Shown here piece by piece: positions 44,116 to 52,495 of a stretch of DNA of 64,000 nt (its first letter is position 1; the number at the start of each line of letters is the position of its first letter). This DNA is from Chlorogloea purpurea SAG 13.99 (GTDB taxonomy: Bacteria > Cyanobacteriota > Cyanobacteriia > Cyanobacteriales > Microcystaceae): NCBI GenBank assembly GCA_016903695.1, contig JADQBB010000009.1:1-64000 (forward strand). The letters run 5' to 3'. The notes below the pieces were generated by a model. The model was given only the letters and a program-made list of their open reading frames with translations. It was not told the origin of the DNA and did not search any database. The position numbers and the translations under genes are program-made.

Positions 44116-45771
44116 TTACTTGGCTACAGAAGCGATTTCCGGTGCGCTAACCTTTGCGTAAATATCGGGCTTAACAGATGCTATTTCCGTGTAGGAGTCT
44201 CTAACTTGAGCGTTTACCGCGACAGTAGTGACATCGTACAGGTTAGTGGCCAGCTTCGGATATAAACCGATACCGATGATCAGAACCAAGAAGGAAGCGG
44301 CGATAAATACTTCCCTAGGTTTAGCGTCGCAGTAGAAGGATTTGTTGGGAAGTACACAACTGGTTCCGAAACATACCGCTTCTTGGTCGCCTTTGAAGGC
44401 AATGTTGCCATTGTTTATATCACAGGTGGGGGAAGAGCTAGAGCCGTAGAATACCTGTCTCAACATCGAGAGAAGGTATACAGGCGTTAAGATAAGTCCG
44501 ACGGCTGCCAGGAATACCGTGACGGTACGGAATGTAGAGGTGTAGATGTCGCTGCTGGTGAGACCGACGAAAACCGAAATTTCACTGGCGAAACCGCTCA
44601 TTCCAGGTAGGGCGAGAGATGCCATCGCACCGATGGTGAAGAGGGCGAATACTCTGGGCATTACTTGGGCTACACCACCCATTTCATCCAGGGCTAGGGT
44701 GTGAGTACGATCGTAAGTCACACCGGCGAGGAAGAATAGTAAGGCGGCGATCAATCCGTGAGAGATCATCTGTAACATCGCACCGCTCACACCCGCATCT
44801 GTAAAGGAAGCGATACCCAGTAGGACGAATCCCATGTGAGAGACGGAGGAGTAAGCTAAACGGCGTTTCATGTTGTTCTGTGCCAGACAGTTGAAAGCAC
44901 CGTAGATGATGTTAACCACACCGAGGATGGCTAAGATGGGAGCGAAGTATACGTGAGCATCGGATAGTAATCCGAGGTTGAAGCGGATCAATCCGTAACC
45001 ACCCATTTTCAGTAATACACCGGCTAATATCATCGATACGGGAGCGGAAGCTTCACCGTGAGCGTCAGGCAACCAGGTATGTAGGGGGAAGATTGCCAGT
45101 TTCACGCCGAAGGCTATTAGTAAGCCTCCGTAGAGCAATACTTCTAAAGCGAGAGGGTAGTCTTTTAAACCTAGTTCGGCAATGTCGAAGGTAATGGTAT
45201 CGCCGTAGAAGGCCATCGCTAAACCGGCGACGAGGATGAAGATAGAAGCGAAAGCGGTGTACATTAAAAACTTCATGGCAGCGTATCTACGCTTCTGCCC
45301 TCCCCAGATGGAGACGAGGAGATAGACGGGTACTAGTTCTAATTCCCACATGATGAACAGAAGTAGCGCGTCTTGAGCTACGAATACGCCGATTTGAGCC
45401 GCGTACAGTAGCAACATCAAGAAGTAGAAGAGACGAGGTTTATGGTCAACTTGCCATGCAGCCAGGATTGAAAGCGTTGTTACTAAACCGGCGAGAAGTA
45501 CGAGGGGCGCAGAGATTCCATCTACTGATACCGCCCAGTTGAGTCCTAGGGTGGGAATCCAGGCGTACTTTTCAGTCATCTGAAAAGCTGCGCTGCTAAC
45601 ATCGTAATTCTTCCAGAAGGCGTAGCAGATGAGAACAAAGTCCGCGATTGCTACGCCCAGAGCATACAACCGTACGGTTTTACCATCTTTATCGGGTATC
45701 ACGGGTATGAATGCAGAAGCTATTAGAGGTAGCAGGATTATCGCAGTAAGCCAAGGGAATTGATCCACCAT
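44116..45771 (-). CDS. ndhD: NAD(P)H-quinone oxidoreductase chain 4 (NDH-1L NdhD1 type)
   Basis: A 551-residue proton-pumping antiporter-like subunit of thylakoid NDH-1, serving respiration and cyclic electron flow around PSI. It has about 14 helices with conserved Glu/Lys in [12 protein letters not shown] and [26 protein letters not shown], and [17 protein letters not shown] and [13 protein letters not shown] segments. The Cys-containing loop [27 protein letters not shown] after the last-but-one helix pair is typical of NdhD1/D2 rather than the CO2-uptake NdhD3/D4. No other ndh gene is next to it. Confidence 0.92.
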   Translation of the reverse strand: MVDQFPWLTAIILLPLIASAFIPVIPDKDGKTVRLYALGVAIADFVLICYAFWKNYDVSSAAFQMTEKYAWIPTLGLNWAVSVDGISAPLVLLAGLVTTLSILAAWQVDHKPRLFYFLMLLLYAAQIGVFVAQDALLLFIMWELELVPVYLLVSIWGGQKRRYAAMKFLMYTAFASIFILVAGLAMAFYGDTITFDIAELGLKDYPLALEVLLYGGLLIAFGVKLAIFPLHTWLPDAHGEASAPVSMILAGVLLKMGGYGLIRFNLGLLSDAHVYFAPILAILGVVNIIYGAFNCLAQNNMKRRLAYSSVSHMGFVLLGIASFTDAGVSGAMLQMISHGLIAALLFFLAGVTYDRTHTLALDEMGGVAQVMPRVFALFTIGAMASLALPGMSGFASEISVFVGLTSSDIYTSTFRTVTVFLAAVGLILTPVYLLSMLRQVFYGSSSSPTCDINNGNIAFKGDQEAVCFGTSCVLPNKSFYCDAKPREVFIAASFLVLIIGIGLYPKLATNLYDVTTVAVNAQVRDSYTEIASVKPDIYAKVSAPEIASVAK

Positions 45772-45904
45772 AATGACAATAAGAAGAAATACTTATTTGG
45801 GTATGTGTCTATTGTATTAAACTTTGTAAACTTTTATTCATCAATCTTTATATATTTGTGTATTGATTTTTATCAATGGCTGTGGCGGTTTATATATAGA
45901 TAAA

Positions 45905-45936
45905 ATAATAGGGAGTAGCGGATTAGCGCTACTCCC
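45905..45936 (-). terminator. Strong hairpin terminator after the secreted protein gene at 45963
   Basis: GGGAGTAGCG (45911-45920), 6-nt loop, CGCTACTCCC (45927-45936): a perfect 10-bp stem. On the minus strand it is followed by TATTATTTTATC. Located 26 bp after the stop at 45963. Confidence 0.75.
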
Positions 45937-45962
45937 TATGAAGTTAACTATGGCTTAAAGAG

Positions 45963-46448
45963 CTATTTCTGTCCGCCAGTGGTGTCGTGGCTAGGGGCTG
46001 CACCGCCGGTGGTGGTGCGTTTGAAGGTACTTGTGGTGCCGGTGTTGTCGCTACCGCTGTTCATACTATTGGAACCGGTGTTACGATTCATATCACGTCT
46101 TTGGGGGTTGTTATCATAGTTGTCGTCCATGCGATTGCGAGAGCCAGCAGAGGGAGAATCACTGGTCGTAGGTATGCTGTGCATATTTTGGCTAGTACCG
46201 GAATTGGGGACGTTAGTATTAGTAGGTGTTGTCTCACTGGTGCTGTTATTCTTCTGACATACCGGGCTACGATTGCCGGAGGTTTGCATCGCTGAATTGG
46301 GAGAACAATCTTTTTCGCTCATACCAGCGCTACCGGAGTTATTGGAGTTACCACGGTTCATCTCAGCATTAGCACCGGCGGTAAAGCTCGTTAATCCTAA
46401 TAATAAACCGGTTACTACTGCGCTTCCTAAGACAATTTTCTTATTCAT
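45963..46448 (-). CDS. Secreted low-complexity protein
   Basis: A 161-residue protein with a signal peptide (KKIVLGSAVVTGLLLGLTSFTAGANA) and a mature part of Asn/Ser/Thr/Gly-rich low-complexity sequence with two Cys (EKDCSPNSAM and SPVCQKNN) and an Asp/Arg/Asn-rich middle. No known domain. It is expressed as a monocistron, to judge from the hairpin after it. Function is not predictable. Confidence 0.7.
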   Translation of the reverse strand: MNKKIVLGSAVVTGLLLGLTSFTAGANAEMNRGNSNNSGSAGMSEKDCSPNSAMQTSGNRSPVCQKNNSTSETTPTNTNVPNSGTSQNMHSIPTTSDSPSAGSRNRMDDNYDNNPQRRDMNRNTGSNSMNSGSDNTGTTSTFKRTTTGGAAPSHDTTGGQK

Positions 46449-46593
46449 AAATCCTCTAAATTTCGATTAGTTTTTGATGTTAACGGTTGAACTTGTTATT
46501 AACGCTTTGTTTCACAAGGTATATTAATACTATAAAGACTTATTTTCTTAATAGTGTCTAACTCAAGTTCTATTTGAATCCTCTAACTATCGG

Positions 46594-46622
46594 AATAAAA
46601 AGAGTAGCGACATTGCTACTCT
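46594..46622 (-). terminator. Rho-independent terminator after the helical carotenoid protein gene
   Basis: AGAGTAGC (46601-46608), 6-nt loop, GCTACTCT (46615-46622), followed on the minus strand by TTTTTATTCC. It lies 18 bp past the stop of the 46641 gene. Confidence 0.9.
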
Positions 46623-46640
46623 TGGCTTTTAGAGGGGCTT

Positions 46641-47141
46641 TTAGAGTCCGATCGACTTATCCTGTACCGCTTCTGTAGGATCTACTCCCATCGGTGACAC
46701 GTAATCTCGGAATAAAGACATTTGCTGAGAAAATTCCAAAGCTTTAATCTGTTCTAATAATCCTTTAGCCGAGTCCGATAACTGATAGTCCTCAGGAAAG
46801 GGGATGATTTCAGAATTAGACATTCCTTGAGCCAATAAATACCAGAATAATAATTTGGTGGTGTCGCTCAAAGCTCCGTATTCACGAGTGATAAGAGTGT
46901 TTTTGTTTTGAATTAAATCTCTTTGAAGTTGTAATTGTTCCTCGAAAGATAATTCTTTAACTTGCTTGAATAAGCCTTCAGCGATCTCTGGCGAAGCGGT
47001 GCTGGCCCCTGGGGCGGCGGGAGTGATTGATTGTCCCATCTCTGTATAAATATACCAGAACAAAGCTAACTGCTCGTCGGTACTTAATTGCTGGAACGAT
47101 TGCAGTAAAGGAGATTGAACACCGGAATTAGTTAAAGTCAT
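46641..47141 (-). CDS. Helical carotenoid protein (OCP N-terminal domain homologue)
   Basis: A 166-residue all-helical protein equal in size to the OCP N-terminal domain. Conserved carotenoid-lining parts are LALFWYIYTEMGQSITPAAPGA (residues 23-44), LSFEEQLQLQRDLI and LSDTTKLLFWYLLAQGMSNSEIIPFP. Family members bind ketocarotenoids such as canthaxanthin or echinenone, quench singlet oxygen and, in some clades, phycobilisome energy; there is no C-terminal light-sensing domain to control it. Which HCP clade it belongs to needs a tree. It faces two OCP C-terminal-domain homologues across a 181-bp divergent region. Confidence 0.93.
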   Translation of the reverse strand: MTLTNSGVQSPLLQSFQQLSTDEQLALFWYIYTEMGQSITPAAPGASTASPEIAEGLFKQVKELSFEEQLQLQRDLIQNKNTLITREYGALSDTTKLLFWYLLAQGMSNSEIIPFPEDYQLSDSAKGLLEQIKALEFSQQMSLFRDYVSPMGVDPTEAVQDKSIGL

Positions 47142-47322
47142 AGAATTTCCTGTTATTAATGGGAATACTTAAAAAAGTAGCAAAGATAACAAATATCCAT
47201 AACTAACAATGGAGATAAACTGTGCTATTTCTTAGGGTTAGTATTGATGTAAATCTATCCTTAGGCTGATGTAGGCAATGTGTAAAGTTTCTTGAATAGT
47301 TTTAGATAACATTTTTCACACT

Positions 47323-47748
47323 ATGTCCCAAGCCACCTCGATGTCATCGCTCTCATCCCCGGAAACCCCGGACAATGCTTTAATATCAGGGTATTTCGAT
47401 AGTATCAATCGATGCCAATTCCAGAAAACTTCTGCCCTGTTCAGCGAAGACGGAATTTTATACCCTCCCTTTGATAAACCGGTTAAGGGTCGTCAATGTA
47501 TAAACGATTACCTTGAAAAGGAATTTAAAGGTTTTTTAGCTTTTCCTCAAGAATCGATCGAGCAATGCTCTGAAGACGAAAAGATAAGGTATACCGTATT
47601 GGGAACGGTGGCGAACTCTTTGTTCACGGTAAAGGTCTCTTGGGATTTTGTTATCAATGACGCTCGTGAAATCGAGAGTGTTGCCGTTAAATTATTAGCC
47701 AGCTTTAAAGAGTTGCTGAATTTAACTTCAACACAGATTAATGAGTGA
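47323..47748 (+). CDS. OCP C-terminal domain homologue (CTDH), copy 1
   Basis: A 141-residue NTF2-fold protein matching the OCP C-terminal domain. Aligning segments are ISGYFDSINRCQFQKTSALFSEDGILYPPFDKPVKGRQCINDYL and VSWDFVINDAREIESVAVKLLASFKELLNL. CTDHs bind a carotenoid, commonly as homodimers, and pass it to HCP apoproteins, so this one is a probable carotenoid carrier for the HCP encoded opposite. It has three Cys (in NRC, RQC, EQC); in one CTDH clade Cys disulfides control dimerisation. The N-terminal 15 residues are Ser-rich and unconserved. Confidence 0.9.
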   Translation: MSQATSMSSLSSPETPDNALISGYFDSINRCQFQKTSALFSEDGILYPPFDKPVKGRQCINDYLEKEFKGFLAFPQESIEQCSEDEKIRYTVLGTVANSLFTVKVSWDFVINDAREIESVAVKLLASFKELLNLTSTQINE

Positions 47749-47865
47749 GTCGGTTATCTTTTTTCCTGCTATGCCCATAATGTCAAAGCCAATTTTTTGC
47801 TATCTAATGTTTGTGTAATCCGCTATTGATCCGTAAAATAACGTCATTTATCACAAATTTAAACC

Positions 47866-48354
47866 ATGTCTCGGAATACTGGCACGAAGAAGCAAAAAAT
47901 GAATACTAACAGCTTGCCCTTAACAATAATGGCTTATTTCCAAACCCTGAACAGCGGTAGGTACCAACAAACGGCGGATTTATTCTCCACCGATGGTGCT
48001 TTGTATTCCCCGTTTGAAAATCCGGCTAAGGGGAACCGGCAAATAGTTAACTGTTTACACAATTTCGCCAAAGGATATGAATTCGTACCCGAACGCATAT
48101 CTATAGAGTGCGCTAATTTTAGTAAGAGCAAATATAAAATTATCGGTGAGATGCGAAACAAAAACTCGAAAGTTGGAATGGGTTGGTTTTTCCTATTGGA
48201 TAAGCTGGGTAAAATTATCAGCGTCAACATGATAGTTCTAGCGGGCTTCGAGGAATTACTCCAAATAGATAATTGTTATTTGGACTCAATTTCTAAGTTG
48301 GGTAAACCTTCTAATTTCTCCGCCAGCGGTGGTTCCTCGTTATCGGGAGTATAG
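47866..48354 (+). CDS. OCP C-terminal domain homologue (CTDH), copy 2, extended
   Basis: A second NTF2/CTDH protein 117 bp downstream on the same strand: LTIMAYFQTLNSGRYQQTADLFSTDGALYSPFENPAKG and GMGWFFLLDKLGKIISVNMIVLAGFEELLQI. The N-terminal 15 residues are Lys/Asn-rich. After the usual domain end the frame continues about 28 residues (NCYLDSISKLGKPSNFSAS) through sequence antisense to the lipid kinase gene, overlapping it by 79 bp. This tail may be a consequence of a lost stop. Divergence from copy 1 is marked, so this is an old duplication with distinct binding properties. Confidence 0.85.
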   Translation: MSRNTGTKKQKMNTNSLPLTIMAYFQTLNSGRYQQTADLFSTDGALYSPFENPAKGNRQIVNCLHNFAKGYEFVPERISIECANFSKSKYKIIGEMRNKNSKVGMGWFFLLDKLGKIISVNMIVLAGFEELLQIDNCYLDSISKLGKPSNFSASGGSSLSGV

Positions 48355-49232
48355 ATCGTTAAGCCACCCCGAAGACATTCAAGAACGATCGGTGTAGTGC
48401 CGATCGGTTCTCCATCCACCACCACCTTCTGGGGCGGCTCGGTAGTGATCTTCACCTTACTAGCCCGCAGATAGCCCACATCGGGGCGACTACTAGCCTC
48501 TCCCGATAGGGCGGTACTGAGAAGGTCGTAGGATGCGGCGATCGCACCCACCATATTAGCGGGGGCGACGATCGTAATATCTAATAAACCATCGTCGAAG
48601 ATCACCCCCGCCGGACCTTGGGCTAAGATGGACGTGGGCGGGGCGGCGTTAGCCACAGTCACCGCTACCGCGGTAGTACGAATGATTTTCTCTTCCGTTT
48701 CGATCTCTACGTCGAAATGTTGCAAATTGCCCAGTTGCGCTATTCCCGCCACTACATACGCTAACATTCCCAGGCGATCTTTGGTGGCGCGATCGGCTTT
48801 CTCCACCGTCTGCGCTTCAAAACCTATGCCCGCTAGTAGGATCATCGGTTTCCCGTTACATAAAGCCGCGTCCACCTGTCGCGTCACACCCCCCAGTATA
48901 TTCTGACAGGCTAACCCAATATCTACCGGTAAGTTGAGAGCGTTGACGAACGCGTTGGCCGTGCCTCTAGCGATCGCACCCAGGGGAATATCGGTGCCGA
49001 TAAGCGCTTCGGCCACCGCCGATAATGTACCATCTCCCCCGGAAGCGATGATACACTCGGCCCCACGGGCGATCGCTTCTCTCGCTAATTGCCCCGCCTC
49101 GATGTCCGGGGTGGTCAGAACTAATTCAATATCGATCTCTGGATTTAAAATCGATTGGATCAGGGCTAGATCTTGTTCGGGATTGCCCTGACCGGCGGAA
49201 GGGTTGAAGATCAAACAAGCGGACTTAGGCAT
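48276..49232 (-). CDS. YegS/DgkB-like diacylglycerol (lipid) kinase
   Basis: A 318-residue protein with the DAGK catalytic domain: ACLIFNPSAGQGNP at the start and the nucleotide-binding IIASGGDGTLSAVAEALIG, and GIARGTANAFVNALNLP, with the C-terminal lipid-kinase fold ending in VVVDGEPIGTTPIVLECLRGGL. YegS-type kinases phosphorylate diacylglycerol or related lipids at the membrane. The start lies 3 nt after crtO on the same strand, so it is co-transcribed with the carotenoid ketolase; the reason is unknown. Confidence 0.9.
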   Translation of the reverse strand: MPKSACLIFNPSAGQGNPEQDLALIQSILNPEIDIELVLTTPDIEAGQLAREAIARGAECIIASGGDGTLSAVAEALIGTDIPLGAIARGTANAFVNALNLPVDIGLACQNILGGVTRQVDAALCNGKPMILLAGIGFEAQTVEKADRATKDRLGMLAYVVAGIAQLGNLQHFDVEIETEEKIIRTTAVAVTVANAAPPTSILAQGPAGVIFDDGLLDITIVAPANMVGAIAASYDLLSTALSGEASSRPDVGYLRASKVKITTEPPQKVVVDGEPIGTTPIVLECLRGGLTIYTPDNEEPPLAEKLEGLPNLEIESK

Positions 49233-49235
49233 GAT

Positions 49236-50927
49236 TTAGAAACTTAAGAGGGATTTAGTGGTGTTTTGTAAGGTTTTCCAACCCGATACTAGGGGGCGGA
49301 AGAAAGACTCTTGAGTGTGGATGAAAACACGGGCGGAGTTGCGCCCCGGCATACCGGAGATCGCACCCCCCGGATGAGTTCCAGCGCCAGTAAGGTATAA
49401 ACCTTCGATCGGCGTTTGATAGTTGGCGATTTCCGGTAGGGGGCGGAAGAGTATCATTTGTTCTAAGGTCATATCCATATGATAGTAATTACCTTTGTAC
49501 GCTCCCAAACGCACACCCAGTTCGGCGGGACTTTCCACTTGGCGGGCGATGATAGCATTTTTCAAATTGGGCGCGTACTCGGCTAATTTATCTAAGACTC
49601 GATCGGCCACTTTCTCTTTTAACTCATCGGTCCAACCGGTGCCGTTCAAACCGGTTCCCTCGGCATTTTCCACCTGATAGGGAGCGAAGAACTCGATCCA
49701 GAGGGTGTGCTTACCTTCGGGGGCCATGGAAGGATCGAGCATGGTGGGCACCACCGCGTATAGAGACGGGTTTTCCAGGGGAATTTTCCCTACATTGGGA
49801 TCGTTGTGCGCTATCTCCACGTCTTTCACCGAGTCGGCGATCAGAACCGAACCGATGAGATACTCGTCGCTATGTTGATGGTTTTCAAAGCGGAGAGGTT
49901 CGGATAGGGCACAATCTATTTTCAGGATGGTCTCGTTATTATTGACGATCCTGCGCTGTAGGCGTTCCCGCAAATTGGGGTCGGCGCTATCAATGTCGGC
50001 GGGGTCTACGGCTTGTAAAAATAGTCTTCTCGCGTCGATATTAGAGATCACCCCCCGTTTAGCACGGTATTCTTTGCCGCCCTCCACGGCGACACCCACG
50101 GCACGACCGTTATCTATGAGGACTTTTTTAACGCTCTGATCGCACAGGACTTCCCCGCCTTCGGCTTTGATCAGGTTTAATAAAGCTTTCACCAGTGAGC
50201 CTGTACCACCCTTGGGCCGGGCCATACCGGGATGATGGCGCATCGACATCATCATCGCACCGATCGAGAGGGTTTTCTGTGACGGGGGCGCACCTAATTC
50301 GGAGGCTAATCTCGCCAGCGGTGCTTTCAGGAATTCGCTGTCGAACCACTCGTTCAGCATATCTTCGGCAGAGGTCAACATGGTACGGATCAGGTCTAGG
50401 GTTTTATTAGTACCGTTGATCACCGATAGGAGATTTTTAGCGTTATCCAAGTCAAAATTGCCGATTATGTCTATCAGAGATTTTGGCGGGGCATTAAATA
50501 CCGGGACGGTAACGCTGATCAGTCTCTGCCAGAAGTCCATGAATTCCCCGTATTTCTCCGCGTCTCTCTCGTTGAAACGGGCGATTTCTTTTTGGGTGGC
50601 CGGGATCGATTTTCTACCGAGAAAATAACTGCCGTCGGGATGGGGGCAGAATACCACCGGATCGCAAAATAGGTATTCTAAACCGTATTTTTCTAATTGT
50701 AGTTCTTTGACAACGGGGCCTAAGTGGATGAATTCATGATCGATCGCACAACGGTTAAAGTTAAATCCTGGGGCTTCCCGGGGCATGATTTCTTCCGTGG
50801 TGGCTGCCCCGCCAGGCACCGATCTTTTTTCTAACACTAAGACGCTATAACCAGCTTTCAATAGATAAGAGGCGCAAGTCAACCCGTTGTGTCCCGCACC
50901 GATAATTATTACATCGTAAGTTGTCAT
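49236..50927 (-). CDS. crtO: Beta-carotene ketolase, CrtO (CrtI-related) type
   Basis: A 563-residue FAD-dependent oxidoreductase. The N-terminal dinucleotide-binding motif is IIGAGHNGLTCASYLLKAGYSVLVLEKR, followed by FNRCAIDHEFIHLGPVVKEL, the substrate-side MSMRHHPGMARPKGGTGSL and the C-terminal GLYLTGAGTHPGGAISGMPGRNSAR. It matches CrtO from Synechocystis (slr0088), which oxidises beta-carotene at C4 to give echinenone and canthaxanthin, the cofactors of OCP and HCP proteins. The downstream lipid kinase follows 3 nt later; the HCP and CTDH genes are 2.1 kb away. Confidence 0.93.
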   Translation of the reverse strand: MTTYDVIIIGAGHNGLTCASYLLKAGYSVLVLEKRSVPGGAATTEEIMPREAPGFNFNRCAIDHEFIHLGPVVKELQLEKYGLEYLFCDPVVFCPHPDGSYFLGRKSIPATQKEIARFNERDAEKYGEFMDFWQRLISVTVPVFNAPPKSLIDIIGNFDLDNAKNLLSVINGTNKTLDLIRTMLTSAEDMLNEWFDSEFLKAPLARLASELGAPPSQKTLSIGAMMMSMRHHPGMARPKGGTGSLVKALLNLIKAEGGEVLCDQSVKKVLIDNGRAVGVAVEGGKEYRAKRGVISNIDARRLFLQAVDPADIDSADPNLRERLQRRIVNNNETILKIDCALSEPLRFENHQHSDEYLIGSVLIADSVKDVEIAHNDPNVGKIPLENPSLYAVVPTMLDPSMAPEGKHTLWIEFFAPYQVENAEGTGLNGTGWTDELKEKVADRVLDKLAEYAPNLKNAIIARQVESPAELGVRLGAYKGNYYHMDMTLEQMILFRPLPEIANYQTPIEGLYLTGAGTHPGGAISGMPGRNSARVFIHTQESFFRPLVSGWKTLQNTTKSLLSF

Positions 50928-51158
50928 TATTTCTCTTTATTAAATTACTGGGCAATACCGTCAATTTCTCACACTTTTTACAAAACTTCATCATACTTTT
51001 GAGAGACGGAGAATCATTCTAAAAGCTTATTTGTACGGGGCGGGTTCTCCGGGATAAAAAAATTCTGGTGAACCGGACTAAATCTATCATCGGTGGTTTT
51101 AATTTTCAACGAATGCGGGCTATAATGGCACACTAACTAGATATTTTAAAAATTTTTT

Positions 51159-52436
51159 ATGGTTGATATTTATATCCTCAATTTAGCATTTATCGGACTA
51201 TTACTATTAGCCGTTACCCTGGGATCTGGTTTAATCTCCCGCCTACCTTTATCTTTTTCCATCATCTATCTAGGGGTAGGTATCGGACTGGGGCCCTACG
51301 GTCTGGGATTGATTAATTTACGGCAGACGGGGACGTTTAACGCGGAATTTTTAGAAAGATTAACCGAGTTAGTGGTGATCATTTCTGTTTTCGGCTGCGG
51401 TTTGAAAATCGTTCGCCCCTTACAGTTTAATTATTGGAAAGTTACCACGAGATTATTACTTTATTTAATGCCCTTTTCTATCTTGGTTCTGGCTTTAGTG
51501 GCTAGATTCTTTTTAAATATGAGTTGGAGCGAGGGGATATTATTAGGTGCGATTCTAGCACCTACTGACCCGGTTCTAGCTTCGGAAGTGCAATTAACAG
51601 ATGTGAACGATCGCGATGAATTGCGTTTCGGTTTAACTTCGGAAGGGGGACTCAACGACGCGCTGGCTTTTCCTTTCGTTTATTTCGGCCTCTACGGCGT
51701 GAAAGATAGCGACTGGTTCAATTGGTTAGGGTCTTGGTTATTGGTGGATTTATTCTGGGGGATATTCGCGGGCATCGCCATGGGTTTATTGATCCCGCAG
51801 GCGATCGTCTTGATCGATCGTAAGGTGCAGAAACTTCATAAAGCCGATGAGTTGATGGAAGATTTCATCGCCCTAAGTATCATCTTACTAACTTATTCCC
51901 TCACGGAAATAGTTAACGGTTACGGATTCATAGCCGTATTCGTGGCCGGGTTAGTGGTGCAGAGAGGTTATAGAAAAACTGAAAAGGGTCACAATCAATT
52001 AAGGTTCGTGGAAAGATTAGAGAAGTTATTAGAGATCGTCACCATTTTAGTGCTGGGTTCTATATTATTATTCGAGCCGATCGGGACTTATTTCCAGCAG
52101 TCTTTAATAGTCATGTTCTCGTTATTTTTGATAATTCGTCCCTTGGGCGTGTGGTTGAGTACCTTCGGTAAGCTTTCCCAAAACCCCCAGCGCCCCCGTT
52201 TACACGGTGCCACCCGTCTATTATTCGGTTGGTTCGGCATTCGGGGTGTCGGTTCCTTATATTATTTAGCCTACGCCTTCGGTCACGGATTGAAAGATAA
52301 ATCCGGGGAACAGATAGGCTGGATAGTTTATACGACCGTGATGGTGTCCGTAATACTCCACGGTGTAACAGCCACTCCCTTGATGAATTGGTATGAAGCG
52401 AACGTGGTAGGAACGAAACCTCCGGTGAAAACCTGA
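51159..52436 (+). CDS. Cation:proton antiporter (CPA1/NhaP type)
   Basis: A 425-residue membrane protein with 12-13 predicted helices. The ion-binding region is typical of CPA1: LGAILAPTDPVLASEVQL (with the TDP motif) and LTSEGGLNDALAFPFVYFGLYGV (ND motif in helix 5). Such proteins exchange Na+ or K+ for H+ in the plasma or thylakoid membrane. Preceded by an AT-rich 231-bp region with no gene, and followed 60 bp later by a radical SAM gene on the same strand. Confidence 0.92.
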   Translation: MVDIYILNLAFIGLLLLAVTLGSGLISRLPLSFSIIYLGVGIGLGPYGLGLINLRQTGTFNAEFLERLTELVVIISVFGCGLKIVRPLQFNYWKVTTRLLLYLMPFSILVLALVARFFLNMSWSEGILLGAILAPTDPVLASEVQLTDVNDRDELRFGLTSEGGLNDALAFPFVYFGLYGVKDSDWFNWLGSWLLVDLFWGIFAGIAMGLLIPQAIVLIDRKVQKLHKADELMEDFIALSIILLTYSLTEIVNGYGFIAVFVAGLVVQRGYRKTEKGHNQLRFVERLEKLLEIVTILVLGSILLFEPIGTYFQQSLIVMFSLFLIIRPLGVWLSTFGKLSQNPQRPRLHGATRLLFGWFGIRGVGSLYYLAYAFGHGLKDKSGEQIGWIVYTTVMVSVILHGVTATPLMNWYEANVVGTKPPVKT

Positions 52437-52495
52437 TGTGAAAGATGTTAGATTATTACATGACTTCATAGCTTCTAGGCTACAAAGTTAACCAG

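Noticed and set aside
49927..50139. Several frames antisense to crtO and the lipid kinase gene
   Set aside because: They are shadows of highly conserved genes and lack start signals; their products are Ser/Arg-rich nonsense.
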